From positions 48,749,124 through 48,813,123 of the forward strand of contig NC_089226.1 of assembly GCF_963924675.1 (NCBI RefSeq): a stretch of DNA of 64,000 bases, written 5' to 3'. The DNA is from Phocoena phocoena. Taxonomy: Eukaryota > Chordata > Mammalia > Artiodactyla > Phocoenidae. The position numbers and the translations under genes were made by a program. The notes under the pieces were generated by a model. The model saw nothing but the letters and a program-made list of their open reading frames with translations. It was not told the DNA's origin and searched no databases. Below, in pieces: positions 24,681-36,309 of the stretch; within the stretch, counting starts at the first letter, position 1; every line of letters starts with the position of its first letter.

Positions 24681-25715
24681 AATTAATTAATTTAATTTAA
24701 TGCACATGTTAAACTATTTTGACAAATTTACTCAAAGTTTATTCAAATGTTATGCATATTTAATGCAAAGATACATGTAGTTCTCTTAACTATTTCCTAT
24801 GCACCCCTTAGTAAAACACTAATGGCTCAAAAAAAAAGTAGTACAGAGGAGAAGAGGTTGTCTTCCAGGACCCCACAGCGTACCACACAATGGAGTAGGT
24901 ATTCTGCCTTCTTTTTCACATCCAATTTTCCCAAAAATCTTATGTGGAGGAGGGATTTCAGTAGTGTGCCAGAACTTAGACCCAGGTATGCCTGTCTGTC
25001 AATCTGACTCCACAAACACTATACTATTACCTTGCTACTTTATTTCCAATCAGGAGGAACTGGGAAGGTTTCTCAGAGAGGGTGGATTATAAAGATGTAA
25101 TTACATAGGGTTTTTTTCTTCTTTTAAATGAATAACAATTCAAGTTTTCATTGGGATTCTAAGTACCTAATAAAGTTGAAAAAATACACCTCTCACCACG
25201 TGAGAGGCAACTCAGATCTATGAAATTGTTAAAAATTAAGTCTTTGAATGGATTGTGTATTTCAAGCAGCTTCAACATGCATAAGAGGAAGTGCATGCTC
25301 GCCAGGAAAGAGGAGTTTCTTCTTCCCAGTAAGAGTTTAGGTTCTTTTCTTGAAGGGAATAGACAAAACTCTCCCTCCAGCATTATCATAGTTATTTATA
25401 TTGTCCATTTGAAATTTTGTTTATAGTGTTTTAGCAAAAGAATGAAAAAAATTGGCCCTATCATTTACCAGTGAGAAACTTAGAGCAAGTTAGTTTCTCT
25501 TAATTTCAGTTCCCTTATAAGTAAGGTGAGGGGATAAAGTTTGCCTCACATGTTGTTGTGAAGCTCATATGTACCTGCATATATCTGGCACGTGGTAAAG
25601 AATACATGTTCTGTTTCGTTTTATATGATTCTTAGCCTGGTAGAGTGGCCCTGTGATGTCTTGGTACAGGGTTGTATACGGCTGTCCCATCCAGCAGTCT
25701 TTATGTGACATTATC
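24681..25715. other. Unique DNA, no gene seen
   Basis: Overlapping opposed frames at 24747-25015 and 25159-25426 are each under 90 codons without splice support. A MIR-like trace ('agtgagaaacttagagcaagttagtttctcttaatttcagttcccttataagtaag') lies near 25465-25540. Confidence 0.4.
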
Positions 25716-25955
25716 AAATTTTGGAAAGGCGGGCTTCCCTGGTGGCGCAATGGTTGAGAGTCCGCCTGCTGATGCAGGGGACACGGGTTCGTGCTCCGGT
25801 CCGCGAAGGTCCCACATGCCGCGGAGCGGCTGGGCCCATGAGCCATGGCCGCTGAGCCTGCGCGTCCGGAGCCTGTGCTCCGCGACGGGAGAGACAACAG
25901 TGAGAGGCCCGCGTACCGCAAAAAAAAAAAAAAAAAAAAAAAATTTGGGAAAGGC
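25716..25955 (+). mobile_element. CHR-type tRNA SINE, full length, long A tail
   Basis: Body 25731-25920 with A box TGGCGCAATGG and B box GGGTTCGTGCTCC, then a tail of about 23 A (25921-25943). Target duplication AAATTTTGGAAAGGC at 25716-25730 and AAATTTGGGAAAGGC at 25941-25955, one difference. Open frames on both strands (25565-25965) are SINE-derived. Confidence 0.95.
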
Positions 25956-26104
25956 ATGTTTCTAATGCTTCAACCGTGTCTGTGGCATGAAGCCCTTTAT
26001 TGCCTTGGCTAAATGCCTAATGGAAGAGAGAGACACTTTCCATAAAACAGTTAAAGTAAATGAAGCTGTTCTTTGTATTTTTTTTTTAATTCCCTGAAGA
26101 AAAG

Positions 26105-26240
26105 CAATGTATGACCTTAGGCAAGTTCCTTTGCTTAGTTAAGCCTCAGTTTCCTCATCTGAAAAATAGAATTATCATATCTGCCTTGAAATGTCATGAC
26201 TCCTTAATAAGTGAGATGTTTTAGATGCATGAGAAATAGG
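26105..26240 (+). repeat. MIR SINE, central and 3' part
   Basis: 'tatgaccttaggcaagttcctttgcttagttaagcctcagtttcctcatctgaaaaatagaattatcatatctgcc' is the MIR core. Confidence 0.85.
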
Positions 26241-26299
26241 AACTTTTTCTTCCCCTTCTTGTTGAAATCATTAGCAATTTGTAGGAACTTGTACTTATG

Positions 26300-26450
26300 A
26301 GAGATACAACAGCACAGTGGTTTAAATGAATTCCCAAACGTGTCAAACCTAAGTTTCAACCTAATTTTCCTACATGGTGGCTGGGATAACTTTTCTGGAA
26401 CTTATTTTTTCTCATTTCTAAGTTAGAAAAATAGTACCTAAGTTCAAGGG
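26300..26450 (+). repeat. Diverged MIR SINE
   Basis: Starts 'caacagcacagtggtttaaatgaattcc', equivalent to the MIR head, and later has 'ttttttctcatttctaagttagaaaaatagtacc'. Confidence 0.5.
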
Positions 26451-26839
26451 TAGAATAGTTAACTACACTTATATAAGTTATATGATATATATACAAAACG
26501 TCTAACGTATTACAGTATAAAAATATAAATTTAAGTGGAATCAAGTTGGAGATTTCAAATGACCCTCTTAGGTAATGGAAGTGATAAATTGTTTAACAAG
26601 GCAAAGCCATTATAATGTGGGAAAAAGTATCCCATATGCAGGGACTTCATTCATTTCAATTTCAACAAACAATATTTGAGTGCCTAGTAGTTATCAGACA
26701 CAATACTAGACTCTGGAGGTTATAGGAAAAAAATTGGTAAGGCATGTGTTCTAGGTTATGTACAAGTATATTTTTCTCACTTACTGAACACTTACTGTGT
26801 TTCAAGCACACAAAATAAAAATAATACTAAACATGAATT

Positions 26840-27060
26840 GAATGTTCATGAATAAGCTTCATTATGAAACTCTGTTCTAAGCTTTTCATGCATTACTTCA
26901 TTAAATCTCATATCACTCCTGATGAAGTATACCTTGTTTTTACCTTTAATAGATGAGAAAACAGCATCTTAAAGGCTAAATAATTTGTCTAGGCTTATAC
27001 TGCAGCTAATAAAACCCAGAATCAGAAATCTAAATCCTGAATTCCTAATCTGTACCTTAG
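26840..27060 (-). repeat. MIR SINE, antisense
   Basis: 'tgcattacttcattaaatctcatatcactcctgatgaagta...tagatgagaaaacagcatcttaaaggctaaataatttgtctaggcttatactgcagctaat' is antisense MIR. Confidence 0.75.
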
Positions 27061-27785
27061 ACAGGCATGTTGACACCAAATGTATAATTTTCCTTTATGA
27101 ATGGTACCATTTTTCCTAAATGAATAAGTTGCCCTAAATAGAATTCATGTAATTTATTTGATACAGTGACAGTTTTGACAACATGCTCATTTTATTGACC
27201 AAATGGTCATTAATGGAACATTAAGTCTTTATTTTGTAAGAATGTTTACATAGAACACCACGAAGAGTAGGCAAACATAAAATACATCATTATTAGTAAT
27301 TGTAAGATGATGAGAAAATTATCAAAAGGTAAGAAAGGAAGTTGTGACATGCTGAGCAAAAGGCCAATGCAAGGTATTTGGAAAAAACAAATTGAGCAGA
27401 TTATTGCAATGTGTATTACATATCCTGAATACAATTGATCAAACCTTCAACCTCACTGAAAGTACAAATTGACAGTGGTGACTTTGGACACTTTTAACAG
27501 TTTAGGATTGTTTTCAAAGTTACTAGCTGTATAGGCTGTGACAATACAATGAAAGCACAAAACAGCTTTGAAGAGCCTGGTTATAGGAAGTAAATTACCT
27601 GTCAGTGTCTGAGATCTTGTCTTTTCTATTTGCATTAACCAAGAAAAGTAGATACAGGGTAAGTATAAGGAGATATGTGCATCTCCTACTGGCACTGATC
27701 AAAGCTTTCTAGAGTAGTGATAAGTGCCTCATTCCAGGAATAGATAACACATAGCCACAGAGACTTTGAGCAATCATCCTGTGCT
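27061..27785. other. Unique DNA, no gene seen
   Basis: Small minus frames at 27246-27434 and 27453-27695 have no splice support or family similarity. Confidence 0.4.
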
Positions 27786-28022
27786 TAGAATGAGACTTAG
27801 CAATCTACAGTCCATAGGCCAAATCTGGCCTACTACTGGTTTTTGTAAATGAAGTTCTATCGGAACATGGCCATATCATTCATTTAGGTAGTGTCTATGG
27901 CTGCTTTCTTTCTACAGTGTCAGAGTTGAGTAGTTGCTACAGAGAATGTATGGTTCTCAAAGCCTGGAATATTTACCATCAGGCCCTTTACAGAAAAATT
28001 TTGCTAACACCTGACTTAGAAG
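27786..28022 (-). mobile_element. hAT-Charlie-like DNA transposon fragment
   Basis: Contains 'cagtccataggccaaatctggcctac', 'ttttgtaaatgaagttctatcggaacatggccatatcattc' and 'ttgctaacacctga'. It is the reverse complement of the element type at 43020-43250 (shared 'ggcccttta cagaaaaa' and 'agttgagtagttg' segments). Family name not assigned. The terminal pattern is hAT-like. Confidence 0.65.
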
Positions 28023-28379
28023 ATTAACCAAATTCTGGAGTTTTCAGATGAAATAGATAAATTAACCATAAAACAATCAGAAATCATGCAATGTCCTCTT
28101 AAAATAAGTGTTTTTTTTTTAAGTAGTTGTCATAAAACCCGTTTTTAAGAATCTATTAATATGGAGAAAGTGAATATTTCACCAAGGCTTTCCTGGAATG
28201 ATCCTTGCATGTCTTATGAAATAAGAAGTTTTAAATACAAGCACTCTTTGAACAAATATTGTTGAGTAGGTTTTGAGTACTAGTACCGAACTGGGCACTA
28301 GAAACACAAGTTGAGTTAGATATAACCCATGTCCTTAAAGAGTTCACAGTTCATGGGGAGTTAATATTGTATCTTTTAT

Positions 28380-29900
28380 TTAATTTCAGTTTCTTATAGA
28401 TATCATATAGTAGGATCTTGCTTTAGTCAGTCCATTAATCTCTGCCTTTTAATTGAAGAGTTTAAACCATTTACCTTTGATGTAATTATTTCTACAAGCT
28501 AGAGCTTCAATCTGCCATTTTGCTGTTTACTTTCTATATTTATCCTCTGTTCTTTGCTCCTTTTTTCCCTTTCTCCTGCTGTTTTTTGGATTAGTTTTGA
28601 TCATGAGGTGAATTGGTCTTTTCTCTTATGTTCATTCTGCTTGGGGTTTGTTGAGCTTCTTAGATCTGAGGATTTATAGTTATCATTAAATTTGGAAAAT
28701 TATTGGTCACTGTTTTTTCAAATAATTTTTCTTCCCTCTCCCACTTTATAGACTCCATTTGCACATGTGTTAGAGCAAACTTGATATTATTCAGCATACC
28801 ATTGATGCTCTGTTCATTTTTTTTTCAGTCCTTTTAAATCTCTGTGTTTCACTTTGAATAGTTTCCACACTATTTCTTCATATTCACCGGGTTTCTTCTT
28901 CTGTAGCATCTTAATTTATGGTTACTCCAATCCAGTGCATTTTCACTTCAGGTATCTAATTTTTATTTTTATATATTCTGTTTCCTTCCTCATCCTCCTC
29001 ATCCTATTCATGTTTTTCTCTACATTTTTAAGTATATGGAGCATATTTTTGTGTTAGCTTTTCAAACATTCCTCTAACTTCATAACCTCTATAATTCCGG
29101 CTCTGTATCTATTAATTTTTTATCCGGATTATGGATCATCTTTTCCTGCTTCTTTGCATGCTTGGTAATTTTTTTTTTTTTTTTTTTTTTTTTTGGATGC
29201 TAGACATTTTGTACTTAATGCTGTTGGGTTCTGAGGTTGCTGTATTCCTTCAGGCTATTGGGTTTTCTCTGACAACTCTTAAGTTACATGGAATCGGTTT
29301 AGGGCTTTTGAGGCTTGCTTTTAATCTTTTTTTTTTTTTTAAGGTAGGGCTTTCCTAAATCTATGGATAATTAGTGTTAATTTACCCTATAACTAGAGCA
29401 ATATCCTTCTTTATCCTTTACCTGCTGCCCCAATAATTTAAGGTCTCTCTACTCTGGCTGCTGGAAATGTGAAATATTCCCAGCTCTATGTGAGCCCTGG
29501 GAATTGTTCAGTCTATTACTTTTTGGTGATTCTTTCTCTGGTCTCATGGACCCTCAACCTATGCATGCCTAGATTATTATACAGTCAGAGAATTGGCCAG
29601 AACAAGGAGGGTGCTTTTCAGATCTCTGGGGTGTTCTTTCTCTTTCTATCTCTCTCTGGTATCCTGCCGGCAGATTCTACCTGCCTAGGTCACCCTAAAC
29701 TCCATTTTCTATCTTCTCAATGTATGGAAGAAACTGAGCTCTGTTTGGGTTCCATATTTCTTCTCTCTAGAAACTGCCTCCAAGCAATAAGCTGGGGACG
29801 TTGTTGAGCTCACCTCATTTATTTCCTTCCTTTTGGAGATCACAGGGATAGCTATTACCAAATGACTGAAAATTGTTAGTTTATATATTTTGTCTGATTT
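28380..29900 (-). mobile_element. Old L1 LINE (L1M/HAL1-like) 5' region, antisense
   Basis: Antisense order: 'taatctctgccttttaattgaagagtttaaaccatttacctttgatgtaatta' (upstream of ORF2), 'gagcttcttagatctgagg', 'gatgctctgttcattttttttt', 'cctgcttctttgcatgcttggtaatt', 'ctggctgctgg...cccagctctatgtgagccctgggaattgttc' and 'aataagctggggacg'. These are 5' segments of old L1M elements. A T-run of about 26 at 29169-29194 expands one of its natural T tracts. Plus frames at 28854-29807 are antisense readings. Confidence 0.7.
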
Positions 29901-30566
29901 TCTAGTTATCTATGGTTGGAGGTAATTTCCCTAGTGACTAATTCTTCCTGGGTAGAGGTGGAAGTCACAATTATTGTAAATGAGTTGTGAGATATAACAG
30001 ATAATTGTACAATATATTCTTTAGGTCTCCAGAGGCACAAACTACTAATTCCCTAGAGAAGGTAGGGAAGAATTTATAAGGAAGACGTTTGAGTTGACAT
30101 TTGAGCCTGAAAGTATAGTTAGGAATTTGGCCCTTGAGCCTAATTTTTTTCATTTATTTGTATTTAGCCAAATTAATTCTCCATTCCTTTCATTGATTGA
30201 TTACTGAAAACCTTTACTTTCCAAGCCTTCTACCAAAATAGTAACACCTTACTCTTAAGAATTGGCCTTCCTTAAAATGAGATAATTTGTCTTAGAAGGC
30301 ATTTTCTCCCTCATTTTCTTAACCTTTCCTTAATAAGTTATTACCCTTCACAAGCATATTTACCCTCTTTCCTCCTGCTGAAAGTTCACCTGTTCACCAG
30401 TACTGTTGATTCCATCCCGTTAATTGTTTTGGGTGTCAGGGAGTGGATTATATTCCTAGGTCACCAATTATATTTTCTTTGAATATGAATTTAGAAACCC
30501 TGATTTTTTTTCTCAGTCTTAAGAATTAACTTATCAAATATAGCAGGAAATTTACTGTGAAATATA
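29901..30566. other. Unique DNA, no gene seen
   Basis: No coding, RNA or named repeat recognised. Confidence 0.4.
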
Positions 30567-30802
30567 AATTAACCAGGGCTTCCCTGGTGGCGCAGTGGCT
30601 GAGAGTCCGCCTGCCGATGCAGGGGACACAGGTTCATGCCCCAGTCCAGGAAGATCCCACATGCCGTGGAGCGGCTGGGCCCGTGAGCCATGGCCGCTGA
30701 GCCTGTGCGTCCGGAGCCTGTGCTCCACAACGGGAGAGGCCACAACAGTGAGAGGCCTGCATACCGCAAAAAAAATATAGTAATAAATAAATTAATTAAC
30801 CA
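30567..30802 (+). mobile_element. CHR-type tRNA SINE, full length
   Basis: Body 30576-30767 with A box TGGCGCAGTGG and B box GGTTCATGCCCC, then an A-rich tail carrying AATA/TAAA interruptions. AATTAACCA at 30567-30575 and 30794-30802 is the target duplication. The impure tail suggests an older copy than 25.7 or 37.8 kb. Confidence 0.93.
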
Positions 30803-31680
30803 AATTTGATGGACCAAAATGCACAGATTTAAAATCAAATGTTTAATGTGGAAGAAGCGGAATAGAGTCTGTAATCTTGATGTATGGGGAGCTATGAAAA
30901 GCCCTAATAGCCCTAAGAAAAAAGGATGCCATTTTATTCCTCATTCAACCTTAGGGAAGGCTAGAGAAATTAGAGTAGGAGGCCAAAGTGTAATAAGCAT
31001 TCCTTTTAACATCTTTTTAGAAAGAATCATTTGCAAGTGTCCTTGAGGATTTCATATAAGATGAAATTTCTTTTTCCTTGGTTCCATATACTCTCCAGAA
31101 GCCAGTGGACTTTCTCTAATTTAAAATATAAATTCCAGATGCCCTAGACAATCATTTTCAGGCAGCATACCCTTTATTAATAAAAATAAGTATGTCTAGA
31201 AATGTATTAACTCTTTCAGATCTCCAGGACAACCTTAATGAATTTTAAGTCAATAAATTCCTCAATAATCACTAGTAGCCTAAAAGAGTTAACACATCTA
31301 ACAGTGATAGGGTATTTAGACCTTGTTCTTGTGTCTGCATCGAGATTTACTAAGTAGGAGGTTAACAGATTAGAACAATGCATAGTCGTTCATTTCTGAG
31401 TTTTGCCACTGTTTTAGAATATATATGTACCTCAGATCAACTTGGGAAAAGTTTTTAATTCTCCAAAAGAGAGTATTTTTAAAGGTTTTTTCACCCTAAG
31501 GAAACATGTCACTGATTGGAAAGGGGATCATTTTGTTGGCAGTGGAAGGAACCTACAATTTGGAGTAAGCTATACCTGAGCTTAAGTTATAATTCTTCTA
31601 CTTATTATCATATATACTCAGATACCTATGTCTCCTAACAAAACCCCATATGTTCTATCTCTCCTTCATGAAACCGACAA
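30803..31680. other. Unique DNA, no gene seen
   Basis: The plus frame at 30819-31046 has no splice or family support. Nothing else recognised. Confidence 0.4.
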
Positions 31681-31694
31681 ACCAAAAAGAAGAA

Positions 31695-31935
31695 TGTAAG
31701 AGAGATTACCTGGGTTCAAATCCCAGCTCTACTATCTTCCAGCTGTGTGGACTTGAATAAGTTGCCTGATTTACCTGGTCTTCAGTCTTTTCTTTTTTTA
31801 ATGTACATAGAAGTGAGATTTAGGAGATAATAATATACATCTTATGGATTGTTCTTAGGATTAAATGAGTTACTGTATAGCAAAAGCAAAGCCATGTGTT
31901 TGGTGTATAGTAGTTGCCTAGTAAGTGACATTTTA
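31695..31935 (+). repeat. MIR SINE, near full length
   Basis: 'gattacctgggttcaaatcccagctctactatcttccagctgtgtggacttgaataagttgcctgat' then 'gattaaatgagttactgtatag' and 'gtgtttggtgtatagtagttg'. Well preserved head with the tRNA-like B box. Confidence 0.88.
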
Positions 31936-33260
31936 AAAAAGTATTATTAAACATAAATCATCCAGTTGTAAAATTGAGTATGTCCTAGTTGTCAGAGCTG
32001 GAATGGCACATTTGCTGACACTGCCTCGTCTCTTCACCATGTCCTAGCAGCCACTGATGTTCTGTAATGTGATAATAGTCGAGTCTTGTTGCTGGAGGGT
32101 TGGTAGAGTAATTTTTCCAAACAACCTAGAGAGAAGTTACAACTTCAGAGTTATCACTAGCTTCCCCCAGGCTTCATTTCAGAGGTGTTAGAGTTAAGAA
32201 CAGCGAATCATTTTCATCTACTTAGTATCTGGCCCCCAAGAAAGAAAATGAAAGCATGGAAATTGGTATCACATACCAATGAAAAGAGAAGCTAGTTTCT
32301 AGTTCCATCTCCCAAAAAGCAAGACTGGGACTTGCTGTTTGAAGATAGAAGGTATAAGAACAAGTGCCCTTACTGAGCTCAGCATCATCTGATAGTGCTT
32401 CAAACAATGCCAAGTCTTAATGGGGGCTGAATTTAATAAAATGTCACAGTCAGCTTTTATCAAGGCCACTGTAAAGGAGATCTCTGCAGAAATGATCCAG
32501 AAAGTGTGTGTGTGTGTGTGTGTAAGTGATGGATGAAACGTTGAGTACCTGCTGAACGAGCAATGAGATAATGTATGCAGCCGTTCTTTGGAGATGGGAA
32601 GGCACTATGCAAACATAGCAATTGCCTTTGCTAATATTATAGTAGTAATATTTTGAATTCTTTTCGTTTCATTTATTGTCTGTTTCCAACACTGTAGATA
32701 TACCATGGTCTTAATTCTTTGGCATGGCCAACTTTTAGAAAGCCATTAAAATAATGCTCCTGTACATTAAGAAGTTTGGGGAAAGATCTACGTTTTAATG
32801 CCCTGATTTTTTTAAAAATGATTTAAGAAATAATTTTCAGAGTTTATATATATTTGCCTTGATTAATAAATACTTTTTAAATTTACTACTAATCATTTGA
32901 AAAATAATGCCTAGATTTTTAAAAAAATGGCAGATACTCAGGTATAGTGGGTCTCTGTTGTTACTAAGTTAAATTTAATTTCTCGTTTATTCATGTTGTT
33001 ACCATATTTCTTCGCATGCTTCTCATTCTGCTCCCTCTACTTCAGTAGTACAATTTATTCATTCATTTAACAAATAATTCTTGAGCACCTGTTCTAGGTA
33101 CTAAATAGACCCTGAGGACGAACTGGTATACACTGCCCCTGCTCTTAGACATGAAACAAGTATAAAATCAGACTGTGATAGCTGCTAGAAAGGTGGGGAA
33201 CATGCTGCCATGAGAAAATGTAGTGGACAATCTGACCGAGTCAGGGAGGCCCAGGAAGAC
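31936..33260. other. Unique DNA, no gene seen
   Basis: Contains only a (GT)n run at 32504-32523. An ancient repeat trace near 33055-33180 ('cattcatttaacaaataattcttgagcacctgttctaggtac') is of the same type as at 19.4 kb. Confidence 0.4.
32504..32523. repeat. (GT)10 microsatellite
   Basis: Ten perfect GT units immediately followed by 'aagtgatgg'. Confidence 0.95.
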
Positions 33261-33440
33261 TTTCCTGCAGAGTGAAAAACACACATGGGTTTAGAGTCAA
33301 CATACCTGTGTGCCTTTTGATAAACTATTTCTGAACCTCACGTTGTTTACCATAAAATAGGAACATTGATGTTTATCTTGCATGCTTGATGTATGGATTA
33401 AAATGTACAGCAGGAATTGCCTGCTACCACCCTCAACCCT

Positions 33441-33451
33441 CTGCAGTCCAT

Positions 33452-33485
<34 letters not shown>

Positions 33486-33688
33486 GGTATGTGGGCCTCT
33501 CACTGTTGTGGCCTCTCCCGTCGCGGAGCACAGGCTCCGGCCACGTAGGCTCAGTGGCCATGGCTCACGGGCCCAGCCGCTCCACGACATGTGGGATCTT
33601 CCCGGACCGGGGCATGAACCCGTGTCCCCTGCATCGGCAGACGGACTCTCAGCCACTGCGCCACCAGGGAAGCCCTGCAGTCCATTCT
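33441..33688 (-). mobile_element. CHR-type tRNA SINE, full length, antisense
   Basis: T-run of about 29 from 33455, SINE body to 33674. Perfect 14-bp target duplication CTGCAGTCCATTCT at 33441-33454 and 33675-33688. Open frames of 111-126 codons on both strands (33297-33766) are SINE frames with poly-F/K stretches from the tail. Confidence 0.96.
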
Positions 33689-33789
33689 CTATACATAGTC
33701 AGGGAGATCTTTTTTAAAATGACATCCAGATATGTGGTCTCTCTGCTCACAGCAGAGTGGCTTTAAATCTCAGTAAAAATCTCAGATCT

Positions 33790-34200
33790 TTCCAATGGCC
33801 CATAAGGCCCCAAATGAATTCGCCATTTCTCCCTTCTTCTGCCTCACCTCCTACCATATCACCTTTGTTCCCTGCCTTGCTCACCACCTATTTCTAGTCA
33901 CAGCAGTTTTCTTGCTACTCCTTGATCCCATCAAGCCAAGCTGGTTTCTGCCCAATAGCACTTGCTCATTCTGTATTTGCCCTTCTCTCTTTGAAATGCT
34001 CCCTCCAAATATTCACACTTCTTTCAGGCCTCTTGCTGAAATGTTATCTCCTCAGAATTACTTTTCCTGATCTCTTTATTTCAATTATTTCCTCCTAGTC
34101 TCATTCCTACCCTTGCATTATCTGGTTCTCTTTTCCTTTACCCTGCTTTGAGTTTTCTTCGTAGAACTTATTGATAAGGCTAATTGTTATAAGAAAACCA
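33790..34200 (+). repeat. L2 LINE 3' region, sense
   Basis: 'gaaatgctccctccaaatattcacacttctttcaggcctcttgctgaaatgttatctcctcagaattacttttcctga' matches the L2 3' layout. The 91-codon frame at 33795-34070 is L2-derived. Confidence 0.75.
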
Positions 34201-34224
34201 CAGTAATAATCTTTTCTACTAACA

Positions 34225-34475
34225 ATATTTACTATGTGCCAGGCTCTCTCCTAAATTCTTTATATCTGTTAACTCATTTAATACTCTGCATAACATAAAG
34301 ATATACATAATTACTATTAACCTTATTTTACAGGTAAGGGAATAAGACAGAGCAGTTATGTAACCTACCTAAGGTCACACAGCCACAGCCAAGTGGTCAA
34401 GCAAGAATTTAGGGCCAGAGAGTCTTAATTCCAAATATCGTGCTCTTAACAGTTCTGCTCTGCTGTCTCTCAGCT
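34225..34475 (-). repeat. MIR SINE, antisense
   Basis: 'tactatgtgccaggctctctcctaaattctttatatctgttaactcatttaatactc...ttttacaggtaagggaataagacagagcagttatgtaacctacctaaggtcacacagccac' is antisense MIR. Confidence 0.88.
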
Positions 34476-35219
34476 TGGAAATATGCTAAATAGTTATTGT
34501 TTTCCTTGTTTGTTCTCTGTCTTCTTGTTGGCACCTTAGCTCCATGACGGGGACTGTATCTGTGGGGCCTCAACACTGCCATACGTACAATGAACGTTTG
34601 TGCCTGAAAGCACTTCGGGTGGTGCCTAGCTACAGCTAGTCTTTATTATGTACATTTATGGTCATTACATTTACCATAACTGTACATAATGAAAATTGAC
34701 ATGTGGAGTTGGGAGTTATTGCCCCTAGAAAAATTATTGAGTCTGAAACATCTCAGGTGCCCTCATCCTCCTATTTCAACATCCTTCACCCTCTGCTTTT
34801 GCCTCCACTGTCAGGTCTTCAGTGCCTAACGCCGTCTCCTCCTTCCCCTGTTAACTTTCTCTTTATACGTGACCTGAAATCTTTTACTTGTGGTATATAG
34901 ACAGCTGAGTTATGACTTAGTGATACCTCAGTGAAACAAGCTTTTAAATGATTTCATTCAGAAAAAACATTCAATAAATATTTATCAAACACTGACTTAT
35001 ATTTGGCTGTGCAAGATGCTGGGGGAATAGGGTGAAAGTCCTGTTCTTCCCTTCAGGGTATCCTAACTCTCCTAATCCATCCTCCAGCATAATTTTCATA
35101 AAGTGTCCCATTTGCTTCAAAATTTTAGAGGCTTCAGGAAAAAGACCCTTTGTGATCTTTTTTTCTGTTTCTTTATCCAACCCCTCCCATATTCTAAATA
35201 TACTACTGAGCCTCTAAAG
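34476..35219. other. Unique DNA, no gene seen; possible minus-strand polyA signal
   Basis: Minus-strand AATAAA hexamer (plus TTTATT) at about 34641-34646. It would be a candidate polyA signal for the terminal exon at 35645-35856, but hexamers are common in AT-rich DNA. Short opposed frames at 34971-35217 have no support. Confidence 0.3.
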
Positions 35220-35555
35220 CTATCACCACAGTGGATGCCTTTTGTGCCTTCACACCATCTCTTCTCTCCCTTTTGTGCTCCTGCATCACCTGACTTACTT
35301 ACTTGCCCTTGAGGTCCTAGCTCAATCATTACCACCTCCAAGAACACTTTGCAGGTCAAGCTTCTCTGCTGCCAGAACATCCTGCTCATGCTTGTATCAT
35401 CCTCATCCTTTTTGCCAGGAGGCCCTATAGATTATGAACTAAAGCAGAGTCTATGTATTTATCACTCATTGCCATGAAACATTACCTTGCACAGGGCAGA
35501 ATTAACACTTGCTCTATAATAGGTGCCCAAAAATTGTTTGTCAAAAGAAGGAAAA
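35220..35555 (+). repeat. L2 LINE 3' end, sense
   Basis: 'cttgaggtcctagctcaatcattaccacctccaagaacac...tttatcactcattgcc...ttgcacagggcagaattaacacttgctctataataggtgcccaaaaattgtttg' follows the L2 3' end. It lies just 3' of the putative terminal exon at 35645-35856, so if that exon is real the L2 sits in its 3' UTR or beyond. Confidence 0.7.
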
Positions 35556-35644
35556 GAAAGTAAAGTCCCATTTAAATCAAATTGATGTAGTAAACCTAAT
35601 GGTATAATCACCAGCTTCAGTGAAATTGGTGGGAGTAGAACTTT

Positions 35645-35856
35645 TCAGAGGAGTCCAGAATCTTCCCCACTGCTGGTAGGTACTGCTAGTTCCTGGGGCT
35701 GACTCTGGGTTGCAGAAGTGGGTGACAGGTCATGATGTGATAAACCTGGGGTGTTGAGAGTTGGTTTTAAGGTCTGGAACTTAAATATCTGCTCCTGTTC
35801 TTCTAAAGACAACACTTCTAAGGTGTCATTGAGAGTAATTTTCCACAGTTTATTCA
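35645..35856 (-). CDS. Candidate terminal coding exon of an unidentified host gene
   Basis: Read on the minus strand, the segment starts right after a good acceptor, 'gatttcttattacag' (AG at 35858-35857), and stays open for 70 codons to a TGA ending at 35645. The frame needs one base from the preceding exon (phase 1). The peptide is mixed in composition and protein-like: NKLWKITLNDTLEVL, then an acidic SLEEQEQIFKF segment, a Ser/Thr/Pro/Gln-rich stretch, and the end TSSGEDSGLL. It is outside any repeat I recognise. I do not know the family and give no function. An alternative is a chance frame beside a cryptic acceptor. Homology search against mammalian proteins would settle it. The start is chosen on the splice site, not on the in-frame GTG at 35857. 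Confidence 0.5.
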
Positions 35857-36309
35857 CTGTAATAAGAAATCTTTCTTTGCATTTCCAGCAAATAGCTTTT
35901 TTCTAATCTCTGAAAGCAAAGTTATTCTGCCAGAAAGAAACTGTTTTGAGAGAAAAAGAAAAAGTGTATTTCCTTCTCAAAACTAGGGAAATAAAAATAA
36001 ACGTAGGAGGAGAAAAGGAGACCAATATGCCAGCAAGTATGATTTGTTTGAGTTTAATGCAATTTCATTGCCTAAAAGATTATAAGTAAGCAGGCTAATA
36101 CACCTTTATAATTCACATAGTTAACAAATATTTATTGAAAATCTATAATGCATTGGGAACTTGATTTTAGTGCAAAGACTTGGCTGCTAAAATCTTCCAC
36201 TTTGAAACATTTTTGTATGTTTAATTTTATTTGGTATTATACTATTTTACTTGGATATTAAAGAAGAAAGTGTTTATATTTAAATACTTTATGGAGGAAT
36301 TAGAATAAT

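Noticed and set aside
33297..33766. Open frames of 111-126 codons with poly-Phe or poly-Lys
   Set aside because: SINE-derived; the homopolymers are the retroposon tail.
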